A stretch of DNA of 54,117 nucleotides from an uncultured Lachnospiraceae bacterium (GTDB lineage: Bacteria > Bacillota > Clostridia > Lachnospirales > Lachnospiraceae), in assembly GCA_951800145.1 (NCBI GenBank), contig CATOJE010000018.1, positions 1 through 54,117 on the forward strand, given 5' to 3'. Below are positions 36,739 through 43,754 of this stretch, piece after piece. A model generated the notes under the pieces. The model was not told where the DNA came from, did not search any database, and saw only the letters and a list, made by a program, of their open reading frames with translations. The stretch's first letter is position 1. Every line of letters begins with the position of its first letter. The position numbers and the translations under genes are program-made.

Positions 36739-37218
36739 ATGGTGGATAAGGAATTGTTAACAGCGATCGCTAACATTATGCAGGCCCAAATTGAGCCTGT
36801 CAAAAATGAACTGAAGGAAATTCGAATCAGGCTGGACAAGCTGGAATCCAGGATGGATAAACTGGAATCCAGGATGGATAAACTGGAATCCAGGATGGAT
36901 AAACTGGAATCCAGGATGGACAAGCTGGAATCCAGGATGGATAGTCTGGAATCCAGAGTAGATGAGCTTGAGACCGGCTTGGAAAAGGTGAAAGAGGATG
37001 TGGCTGAAACCCGGTTCTTATTGGAAAATGACATCAGCCGGAAGATTAATGTCATAGGCGAAGGACATGACTTTTTAAAGCAGCGTCTGGATAATGCCCT
37101 CACAATGGAGATGAAGCGGGAGGCTATGGAGCTGCAGCTGATTGATATTCAGATCGAGATGAAGAGCATGAAGAGAACCTTGGGCGAGCATGACGAAAGG
37201 CTGAGAAAGATATCTTAG
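36739..37218 (+). CDS. Coiled-coil protein with tandem seven-residue repeats
   Basis: A 159-residue soluble protein that I cannot assign. After a short N-terminus, residues about 29-75 consist of the heptad LDKLESRM/MDKLESR repeated about six times. The remainder continues as a long amphipathic helix (DELETGLEKVKEDVAETRFLLE... MEMKREAMELQ). The whole protein should be an extended coiled coil, possibly a spacer or oligomerisation scaffold. The DNA repeats are nearly identical, which points to recent expansion. It has its own promoter and a terminator at 37294-37333, so it is a single-gene unit. AAAGGGG precedes the start. Confidence 0.85.
   Translation: MVDKELLTAIANIMQAQIEPVKNELKEIRIRLDKLESRMDKLESRMDKLESRMDKLESRMDKLESRMDSLESRVDELETGLEKVKEDVAETRFLLENDISRKINVIGEGHDFLKQRLDNALTMEMKREAMELQLIDIQIEMKSMKRTLGEHDERLRKIS
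36841..36966. repeat. 21-bp intragenic tandem repeat, six copies
   Basis: Units of 21 bases based on CTGGAATCCAGGATGGATAA start at 36841, 36862, 36883, 36904, 36925 and 36946; each encodes one heptad. The central copies are identical, the outer ones diverge. Each unit contains the near-palindrome CTGGA-A-TCCAG. Copy number could vary by slippage without breaking the frame. Confidence 0.92.
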
Positions 37219-37293
37219 GAAATGGGCTGTTTAACTGGTATATTGTTCAGCAAATATCTGTGTGATGTACCAGCATATCGAAGGGACAAAGGG

Positions 37294-37333
37294 AAGCGGA
37301 AAACCCTGCTGCAGGCAGGGCTTCCGCTTTTTT
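37294..37333 (+). terminator. Intrinsic terminator or attenuator before the PrpR-type regulator
   Basis: AAGCGGAA (37294-37301) pairs with TTCCGCTT (37322-37329), with an inner CCCTGC/GCAGGG stem, followed by a T-run. It ends about 28 bases before the start codon of the regulator gene at 37361. Confidence 0.85.
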
Positions 37334-37360
37334 CAACAGGAGAGAGAAAGGAATGGAAGG

Positions 37361-39310
37361 ATGGGCAAGATAGCACTGCTGGTTCCCAGGGAAGAGATGG
37401 TATACCAGGCACATAATATTCTTCAGGAAAAGGATTATCAGGACAGGCAGTTTGAATTTACCTGTATGAAGGTAGTACGGACCAAGCAGGTAGTGATGGA
37501 GGCCAGGCAGGCCATTGCAGACGGAGCTTCGATGATCATTGCCAGAGGACTGCAGGCCTCCATGATTAAACAGTATACAGATATTCCGGTCATCGAGATC
37601 GTGATTACAGCCCAGGAGATGGCGCTTCTGGTGCTCAAGGCAAAGCAGATTTTGAAGAAAGAGCACCCGGTGATTGCGGTGGTGGGGTTTGCTAATATGT
37701 TCTGTGATATGTCCTATTTTGACCGCATTTACGACATCGAGATACAGACCTTTTATGCACCGGATAATGACAGCCTGCGCTCCTTTGCCATACAGGCAGT
37801 GGAGGAGAAGGTCGATCTGATTATCGGCGGAGAGGTGGCGGTGGAGACGGCGGCGTCAGAGGGAGTGCCCTCTCTTTTTTTATCTACCACAGAGGATTCC
37901 CTGAGGAATGCATTCTCTATGGCAAGGAGCATTAGCTTTGCTATGGATGTGGAGAAAAAGAAGGCAGCACAGATGGAAACCCTTTTAGACTATTCCTTCA
38001 GCGGCGTGGTAAATGCAGACTGCTATGGGCGCATAACAGCAGTGAATCCGCTGATGGCGGACATGCTTGGGATACCTGGGAAAAAGCTGTCAGGGCGTGG
38101 GCTGTCAGAGGTTTTTCCAGATCTGGATCGGGGACAGGTGGAGCGGATTTTATCAAAGGGCGGCGAGGGGTATTCCACCTTCCTGCAGATTAATGGAATT
38201 TCCGTGTTTGCTATCCTGGCGCCTGTGGTGCTGGAGGGGCGGGCAGAGGGGGCGATTTTAACCTGTCACAAAATACAGAGAAAGCTGACAGCAGAGCAGG
38301 AGTCCCAGCAGAAGCGGCATTCTAACGGGCTGATTGCCCTGGGGCAGTTTTCTGATTTGTTTCAGGAGTCCGAAGCCATGCAGGCCTGTATGCACAGGGC
38401 AAAGCTATATGCTCTTTCGGATCTGCCGGTTTTAATCGAAGGGGAGGCGGGGACGGAGAAACGGCTCATAGCCCAGAGCATTCATAATGCAGGGCTGCGG
38501 AATCGGGGGCCATTTGCTGATGTTTCCTTAAGTGGCCTGACCGATGAGGAACAGTTCGTGCTTCTGTTTGGGGAAAAGGGGGCTGCGGTGCAGGCAGATG
38601 GGGGCACCCTGCTTTTAGAGGATGGGGACAGCCTGAGCCAGTCAAATCAGTATCGCTTGCTGCAGCTGATCCGCTATCGGATCCGAACCGGCAGGGAGCT
38701 GCAGCAGAATAAGCATCTGGATGTGAGGGTGATGATAACGGTGGAGCAGGAGGGGGCGCTGTGGAATGCTGCCAGACAAGGGAGATTCCGCCTGGATCTT
38801 TATTATCTGCTTCAAGGATTGAATCTGCGGGTTCCTCCTATGCGGGAACGGAGAGAGGATCTAAGGCGGCGCCTGGAGCTTTCGATCCGGGAAAGCTGTG
38901 AACGATATAACCGCTATCACGTTCTGACCCATGGAGGGATGGATTTTCTCCTGAAATATCCCTGGCCGGGGAATATTTATCAAATTGAAAATATTTGCGA
39001 GCGGCTGATCTTAACTGCAAAAAAGCGGTCATTGGATGAGTGGGCGGCAAAGCGGGTAATGGATGAGCTTTTTGGATGGGAGGATAAAACCAGGGCAGAA
39101 ACAGCCCCCGAGCCGGGACATCCAGCAGCTTCTGGAGGCCAGGGCGGCTCCGAATCCCGGGAATACGGGGACGAACGGGAAATGCGTCTGCGCCAGGCGC
39201 TGAAGAAATATCCTGGCAGCCGCCAGAAGGCAGCTCAGGAGCTGGGGATTAGTAAAGCTACCTTGTGGCGCTGGATGAAGCGGTATGGGTTGGATGAAAG
39301 AGAAGAATAG
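37361..39310 (+). CDS. PrpR-N/PAS regulator with degenerate sigma-54 activator domain
   Basis: A 649-residue cytoplasmic regulator. Residues about 5-180 form a PrpR-type sensor domain (KIALLVPREEMVYQAHNIL, IARGLQASMIKQYTDIPVIEI). About 200-300 form a PAS domain (LLDYSFSGVVNADCYGRITAVNP). About 325-540 resemble an AAA+ sigma-54 activation domain, and 600-645 a Fis-type HTH (RQKAAQELGISKATLWRWMKRYG). The Walker A region reads GEAGTEKR (361-368) instead of GESGTGKE. The GAFTGA loop that contacts sigma-54 is absent (LLFGEKGAAVQADGGTLLLED), and Walker B is altered. It is unlikely to activate sigma-54 RNA polymerase and more likely acts at an ordinary promoter, perhaps that of the operon at 39423. 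Start chosen at 37361 near GGAAGG. Confidence 0.85.
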   Translation: MGKIALLVPREEMVYQAHNILQEKDYQDRQFEFTCMKVVRTKQVVMEARQAIADGASMIIARGLQASMIKQYTDIPVIEIVITAQEMALLVLKAKQILKKEHPVIAVVGFANMFCDMSYFDRIYDIEIQTFYAPDNDSLRSFAIQAVEEKVDLIIGGEVAVETAASEGVPSLFLSTTEDSLRNAFSMARSISFAMDVEKKKAAQMETLLDYSFSGVVNADCYGRITAVNPLMADMLGIPGKKLSGRGLSEVFPDLDRGQVERILSKGGEGYSTFLQINGISVFAILAPVVLEGRAEGAILTCHKIQRKLTAEQESQQKRHSNGLIALGQFSDLFQESEAMQACMHRAKLYALSDLPVLIEGEAGTEKRLIAQSIHNAGLRNRGPFADVSLSGLTDEEQFVLLFGEKGAAVQADGGTLLLEDGDSLSQSNQYRLLQLIRYRIRTGRELQQNKHLDVRVMITVEQEGALWNAARQGRFRLDLYYLLQGLNLRVPPMRERREDLRRRLELSIRESCERYNRYHVLTHGGMDFLLKYPWPGNIYQIENICERLILTAKKRSLDEWAAKRVMDELFGWEDKTRAETAPEPGHPAASGGQGGSESREYGDEREMRLRQALKKYPGSRQKAAQELGISKATLWRWMKRYGLDEREE

Positions 39311-39422
39311 AATGAAACTATTATGAAATATAAATGAAATAAAATAGCTGTATTATTTCACGCGGATTGAAACATTATTGAATATATATAAAAAAATTGT
39401 TTTGATTTATAGATTTATACCG
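39311..39422. promoter_or_regulatory. Candidate regulator binding array upstream of the glycerate operon
   Basis: ATGAAA occurs at 39312, 39323 and 39334, exactly 11 bases apart, placing the sites on one face of the helix. TGAAATAA (39335-39342) and TTATTTCA (39353-39360) form an inverted pair, and ATTGAAAC follows near 39365. The array lies roughly 60-110 bases upstream of the -35 of the next promoter and directly after the PrpR-type regulator gene. I see no -24/-12 sigma-54 promoter here. Confidence 0.4.
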
Positions 39423-39451
39423 TTGCTGGACAGAAAAGAATTCGCTATACT
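39423..39451 (+). promoter_or_regulatory. Promoter of the tartronate semialdehyde/glycerate operon
   Basis: TTGCTG (39423-39428), 17-base spacer, TATACT (39446-39451). It leaves a leader of about 100 bases containing GAACGG...CCGTTC complementary segments before the reductase start at 39560. Confidence 0.72.
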
Positions 39452-39559
39452 GATACCATCAGAACGGAAACGAAGTCAGCTGACCTGGATTTCGAAGCCG
39501 TTCGGCAGCCAAAGGATCGCCTGACACAGGTGAAAACGAAAAAGAAAGAGGTAGTGGAA

Positions 39560-40441
39560 ATGAAAATTGGATTTATCGGATTAGGAATCATGGGCAAGCC
39601 AATGAGCAAGAACTTGGTAAAGGCTGGAAATGAGCTGGTAGTTTGCGACTTTAATAAGGATGCAGTTGCAGAGCTGGTGGCAATGGGGGCCAAGGAGGCA
39701 GCGAACGGAGCAGAGGTTGCTAAAGAGTGTGATGTAGTGATTACCATGCTTCCCAATTCTCCTCATGTTCGTTCGGTAGCCTTAGGAGAGAATGGTATTG
39801 CTGACGGCGCCCATGAGGGAAGTGTATTAATTGACATGAGCTCCATCGACCCAGTGGAATCGAAAAAGATTGGCGCTGACTTAGCTAAGAAGGGCATTAA
39901 GATGCTAGACGCGCCTGTATCCGGCGGCGAGCCCAAGGCCATCGACGGAACCTTGTCTGTGATGGTAGGCGGCGAGAAGGAATTATTTGACAAATACTAT
40001 GATATGCTGATGGTAATGGCGGGCTCTGTGGTTTATGTAGGGGAGTTAGGCTCTGGTAATGTGGCAAAGCTGGCAAACCAGATCGTAGTGGCAGTAAATA
40101 TCGCAGCAGTTGGTGAGGCTCTGGCCTTTGCTAAAAAGGCGGGCACGGATCCGGAATTAGTATATCAGGCCATCCGGGGCGGACTGGCAGGCTCTACAGT
40201 TATGGATGCGAAGGCCCCCATGATGTTATCAAGAAACTTTAAGCCCGGCTTCCGCATCGAGCTGCATATTAAGGATTTAACCAATGCATTAAATGCAGCC
40301 CATGCCATCGCAGCTCCAGTACCCTTAACCGGACAGCTGATGGAGATGATGCAGGCGTTAAAGGCAGACGGCTACGAGAAGGAGGATCACTCCAGCCTGG
40401 TGAAGTTCTACGAGAAGATCGGCAATGTAACAGTAGAATAG
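39560..40441 (+). CDS. garR: 2-hydroxy-3-oxopropionate (tartronate semialdehyde) reductase-like dehydrogenase
   Basis: A 293-residue NAD(P)-dependent beta-hydroxyacid dehydrogenase. The Rossmann motif GFIGLGIMGKPM opens the protein, followed by the substrate-binding DAPVSGGEPKA (SGG near 131-133) and the catalytic lysine in GNVAKLANQ (Lys170). In this context, followed by an aldolase and glycerate kinase, the likely reaction is reduction of tartronate semialdehyde to glycerate. Related enzymes reduce 3-hydroxyisobutyrate-type or succinic semialdehyde substrates, so specificity is contextual. The start at 39560 (MKIGFIGLG) is the family N-terminus; an in-frame GTG at 39530 would add a lysine-rich tail. 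Confidence 0.87.
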   Translation: MKIGFIGLGIMGKPMSKNLVKAGNELVVCDFNKDAVAELVAMGAKEAANGAEVAKECDVVITMLPNSPHVRSVALGENGIADGAHEGSVLIDMSSIDPVESKKIGADLAKKGIKMLDAPVSGGEPKAIDGTLSVMVGGEKELFDKYYDMLMVMAGSVVYVGELGSGNVAKLANQIVVAVNIAAVGEALAFAKKAGTDPELVYQAIRGGLAGSTVMDAKAPMMLSRNFKPGFRIELHIKDLTNALNAAHAIAAPVPLTGQLMEMMQALKADGYEKEDHSSLVKFYEKIGNVTVE

Positions 40442-40492
40442 TGATAGTTCAGATGGGCACGTAGAATAATGGAATTTATGGGGAGATAATTC

Positions 40493-41395
40493 ATGAATAC
40501 AGATTTTATCAAAGGCGTGGTAGTACCGATGATCACTCCCATTGACCAGGATGAGAGGATCCATGAGGAAAAGATCCGTGAGCAGGTGGACTATGTGATC
40601 GACGGCGGTGTAACCGGGATCCTTTTGTATGGAAGCAACGGCGAGTTTTATGTCATCGAAGAAGATGAGATGGAGCGCGGTCTAAAAATCGTAGTGGATC
40701 AGGCTGCAGGGCGTGTGCCAGTTTACTTTGGTATCGGCGCCATCAGCACCAAGAAAGCAGTCCGCCTGGCAAAGATGGCTGTGGCAAATGGCGCGGCAAG
40801 TGTTTCGATTCTTCAGCCAATGTTTTTAAAGCCAACGAAGGATGAGCTGTTCCTGCATTTTAAAACCATCGCAGAGGCAATCCCTGAGACTCCGGTGCTT
40901 CTTTATAACAATCCTGGCCGTGTAGGCTATACCTTGTCCGCGGATCTGGTGGAGAGATTAGCTCATGAGGTTCCAAACATTGTGGGCATGAAGGATACCA
41001 GCGGCGATATTACCCAGACCTCGGAATTTATCCGCAGAAACAGGGATGTGGATTTTAAAGTATTTGGGGGCAAGGATACCCTGCTGTACGCTTCCATGTG
41101 CCACGGCGCAGTGGGCGGCGTGTGCACTGCGGCGAATTTTATGCCGGAGCTGATTACAGATGTGTATAATAAATACATAGCAGGGGATCTGTCAGGATCT
41201 CTGGAGGCGCAATTTAAACTAAATCCAGTTCGCCTGTCCATGGATGGGGCCAGCTTCCCGGTAGCGGCGAAGGATATGGCAAACTTAAGAGGAAGGGATA
41301 TCGGCGTTCCTTATACTCCCAATCTGCCAACTCCCGAAGGCCCGGTTCTGGATAAGATTAAATCCGAGATGCAGAAAGCGGGATTGATTAAATAA
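40493..41395 (+). CDS. DapA-family class I aldolase/dehydratase
   Basis: A 300-residue TIM-barrel enzyme of the dihydrodipicolinate synthase/N-acetylneuraminate lyase family. The Schiff-base lysine is Lys167 (GMKDTSGD) and the catalytic tyrosine is Tyr138 (LLYNNPGRVGY). The substrate loop reads GSNGEFY rather than the GTTGE of true lysine-pathway DapA, which together with its neighbours argues for a sugar-acid aldolase yielding pyruvate plus tartronate semialdehyde or a related aldehyde. The dehydratase that would make its substrate is not in the window. GGGGAG precedes the start. Confidence 0.85.
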   Translation: MNTDFIKGVVVPMITPIDQDERIHEEKIREQVDYVIDGGVTGILLYGSNGEFYVIEEDEMERGLKIVVDQAAGRVPVYFGIGAISTKKAVRLAKMAVANGAASVSILQPMFLKPTKDELFLHFKTIAEAIPETPVLLYNNPGRVGYTLSADLVERLAHEVPNIVGMKDTSGDITQTSEFIRRNRDVDFKVFGGKDTLLYASMCHGAVGGVCTAANFMPELITDVYNKYIAGDLSGSLEAQFKLNPVRLSMDGASFPVAAKDMANLRGRDIGVPYTPNLPTPEGPVLDKIKSEMQKAGLIK

Positions 41396-41401
41396 GTAAC
41401 G

Positions 41402-41439
41402 AACAAACCGGTATCCATGGCTTCGGAAACCGGTTTGTT
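41402..41439 (+). terminator. Intercistronic hairpin between aldolase and glycerate kinase genes
   Basis: AACAAACCGGT (41402-41412) pairs perfectly with ACCGGTTTGTT (41429-41439), an 11-bp stem followed by TCTGTGTG rather than a pure T-run. It may partly terminate or protect the upstream message from decay. Confidence 0.65.
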
Positions 41440-41471
41440 TCTGTGTGAAAATAAAGACAGGAGGCGCGAAC

Positions 41472-42614
41472 ATGAAATTTTTATTTGCTTCAGATTCATT
41501 TAAGGGGACCTTATCCTCGGAGAAGATCATCCAGCTTCTGACCCAGTCGGCAGAGGAGAGCTTTCCCGGCTGTAAGACAGCAGGAACCCTGATTGCAGAT
41601 GGAGGCGAGGGGACTGTGGATGCGGTGATCGCCATGACAAAGGGGAGCACGATTGAGGTAGCAGTCCACGGCCCGCTGATGGAGGAGACGAAGGCAGTAT
41701 ATGGCAGGATCAGTGATACCAGCGCCATCATCGAGATGGCGGCGGCCTCCGGTCTTCCCATGGTTCCTGGTGGGCTCCGGAATCCTTTAAACACGACCAC
41801 CTATGGTACAGGAGAATTGATTAAGGATGCTTTGGATAAAGGCTTTCGGGATATCTCCATAGCCCTGGGAGGCAGCGCAACCAATGATGGCGGTATGGGG
41901 GCCATGGCAGCGCTGGGGGTAAAGTTTTATGATGAAGCAGGAGAGGAATTAAAAGGCGTGGGTTCGGATCTGGGAAGGGTTGTTAAAGTAGATGTAAGCG
42001 GACTGCATCCGGCTGTAAAGGAAACCAGGTTTACGGTGATGTGTGATGTGAATAACCCATTAACCGGGCCGGAGGGCGCTACCTATACCTTTGGAAAACA
42101 AAAGGGCGGCACTCCGGAAATCCTGGATCAGCTGGAGGCAGGAATGAAGTCCTATGCCCAGGTGGTGGGAAAGGCTCTGAAGAAAGATATAGATAATCTC
42201 CCGGGGGCGGGAGCCGCCGGAGGCCTGGGGGCAGCCTTGTGCGGCTTCTTAAATGCCACCCTAAAGTCCGGAATCGAGACGGTGCTTGACCTGATTGACT
42301 TTGACCAGATGCTGGAAGGGGTGGATGTGGTTGTCACCGGCGAAGGCCGCATTGACTGGCAGTCTGCCTTCGGGAAGGTTCCCAGCGGCATCGGCATGCG
42401 CTGTAAAAGAAAAGGAATCCCGGCAGTGGCCATCGTAGGCGGTATGGGAAAAGGGGCAGAAAAGATTTATGAATTTGGCGTGGACAGTATCCTTCCCACG
42501 ATCAACGGAGCTATGGAGATCGAGGAAGCGCTTGAGCGGGCAGAAGAGCTTTATAAGGGAGCGGCGGACCGGATGTTCCGTCTCCTGAAGGTGGGAATGG
42601 GTATTTCAAAATAA
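41472..42614 (+). CDS. Glycerate kinase (GarK/GlxK family)
   Basis: A 380-residue kinase phosphorylating glycerate, in this family generally at the 2-position, to give 2-phosphoglycerate for glycolysis. Family sequences are FLFASDSFKGTLSS, ADGGEGTVDA, GGSATNDGGMGAMAALG and VVTGEGRIDWQSAFGKVP. It completes the route from the aldolase through the reductase to lower glycolysis. The start at 41472 follows AGGAGGCG; its stop overlaps the transporter start (TAATG). Confidence 0.93.
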   Translation: MKFLFASDSFKGTLSSEKIIQLLTQSAEESFPGCKTAGTLIADGGEGTVDAVIAMTKGSTIEVAVHGPLMEETKAVYGRISDTSAIIEMAAASGLPMVPGGLRNPLNTTTYGTGELIKDALDKGFRDISIALGGSATNDGGMGAMAALGVKFYDEAGEELKGVGSDLGRVVKVDVSGLHPAVKETRFTVMCDVNNPLTGPEGATYTFGKQKGGTPEILDQLEAGMKSYAQVVGKALKKDIDNLPGAGAAGGLGAALCGFLNATLKSGIETVLDLIDFDQMLEGVDVVVTGEGRIDWQSAFGKVPSGIGMRCKRKGIPAVAIVGGMGKGAEKIYEFGVDSILPTINGAMEIEEALERAEELYKGAADRMFRLLKVGMGISK

Positions 42615-43525
42615 TGGACATCGGGAAATTAATGACCCTTCAGGGGACTCTGTTTTTGCTTACAGCTATCGGCATCCTGACCCGCAAAAGCCGGCTTCTC
42701 CCAAAGGAAGCACAGGGAATATTAACAGATTTGATCCTTTACGTGATTCTTCCCTGCAATATTGCCCTGTCCTTTCGGATCCAGCTCAACCGGGAGCTGA
42801 TACAGAACCTGGGAGTCGGTTTTGCCATCGCGTGGATGATTCAGGCAGTGGCCTGGGCTCTGAGCCGGGTGCTGTACCTTAAATATCCGGAGCCTACAAA
42901 ACGGGTGCTCCAGTATGCTACGGTATGCTCTAACGGCGGTTTTATGGGAAACCCGATTGCGGAGAGTGTTTTTGGAGCCACAGGACTGATGTACGCATCT
43001 GTGTTTCTGATTCCTCAGAGAATCGTCATGTGGTCAGCCGGAGTGACCTTATTCACCGAAGCGCCGGATAAAAAGACGCTGGTAAAGAAGGCGGTGACCC
43101 ATCCATGCATTATTGCTGTATATGTAGGGGCGATTTTCATGCTTTTCGATCCGCCTCTTCCGGAATTTGTGGAGAAAACCGCCTCTTCTCTGGGGAGCTG
43201 TACCACGCCTCTTTCTATGCTGATGGTGGGGATGATTCTGGCAGATGTGGACGACATAAAATCCATGTTCTCCTGGGGGATCATCCGCTATACCCTGATC
43301 CGGCTGGTGATCCTCCCGGGGATTATCTTCATAGGCTGCCGCCTGGCAGGGATAGACGGGCTGGTCACTGGTGTGGCAGTGCTCTTGACCGCCATGCCGG
43401 CAGCCTGTATGACCACCGTTTTGGCGTCAAAGTATAACGGGGACACCATGTTCGCCAGCAAATGTGTGGTATTTTCCACAGCCATGACCCTGGTAAGCCT
43501 TCCGGTTTGGTGCATGTTGTTTTGA
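42614..43525 (+). CDS. AEC-family (auxin efflux carrier-like) membrane transporter
   Basis: A 303-residue protein with about ten hydrophobic segments, including the family pattern LYVILPCNIALSFRI in the N-terminal half and VCSNGGFMGNPIAESVFG with the characteristic small-residue loop. C-terminal LLTAMPAACMTTVLASKYNGD is also typical. Bacterial members export or take up small carboxylates such as malate. Overlap with the glycerate kinase stop shows co-translation, so the substrate is probably the sugar acid or a product of this operon; direction cannot be read from sequence. Confidence 0.9.
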   Translation: MDIGKLMTLQGTLFLLTAIGILTRKSRLLPKEAQGILTDLILYVILPCNIALSFRIQLNRELIQNLGVGFAIAWMIQAVAWALSRVLYLKYPEPTKRVLQYATVCSNGGFMGNPIAESVFGATGLMYASVFLIPQRIVMWSAGVTLFTEAPDKKTLVKKAVTHPCIIAVYVGAIFMLFDPPLPEFVEKTASSLGSCTTPLSMLMVGMILADVDDIKSMFSWGIIRYTLIRLVILPGIIFIGCRLAGIDGLVTGVAVLLTAMPAACMTTVLASKYNGDTMFASKCVVFSTAMTLVSLPVWCMLF

Positions 43526-43541
43526 AAAGAGAAAAATAGTA

Positions 43542-43570
43542 TTGACAAATGGTGGATTTTCACCTATACT
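43542..43570 (+). promoter_or_regulatory. Promoter of the PTS operon
   Basis: TTGACA (43542-43547), 17-base spacer, TATACT (43565-43570), starting transcription just before the RAT element. Confidence 0.85.
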
Positions 43571-43576
43571 TAACCA

Positions 43577-43663
43577 AAGTGTGTTACTGATGGAAGTGAT
43601 AATCAGGCATAAACGATCTATAATGCGGCAAATTAGCTGTATAAGGGGAGTTTATGCCTTTTT
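43577..43663 (+). promoter_or_regulatory. LicT/SacY-type RAT antiterminator and overlapping terminator
   Basis: A ribonucleic antiterminator-like sequence, GTGTGTTACTGATGG...AATCAGGCATAAAC (about 43580-43614), overlaps the 5' arm of a terminator. AGGCATAAAC (43605-43614) pairs with GTTTATGCCT (43650-43659), followed by TTTTT. Binding of the antiterminator protein to the RAT hairpin would prevent terminator formation and allow the PTS gene to be read. The matching antiterminator is encoded at 46082. Confidence 0.88.
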
Positions 43664-43754
43664 GCCGTATATGGATAAAGGCGGCATCCTTAAGGGCGGA
43701 CTGCCAGCCACAGCCTGAAAGGGCGCAAATATTAAGGAAAGAAGGGAAATGAGA

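Noticed and set aside
36672..37103. Minus-strand frame antisense to the coiled-coil gene
   Set aside because: It is the mirror of the 21-bp repeats; the plus strand has promoter, ribosome site and terminator, the minus strand has none.
39311..39559. Sigma-54 promoter for the glycerate operon
   Set aside because: No TGGCAC-N5-TTGC pattern was found. A good sigma-A promoter is present and the nearby regulator lacks the sigma-54 contact loop.
43577..43614. A second T-box or metabolite riboswitch before the PTS gene
   Set aside because: No T-box sequence is present. The short hairpin overlapping a terminator, with a LicT-type gene in the operon, fits a RAT element.
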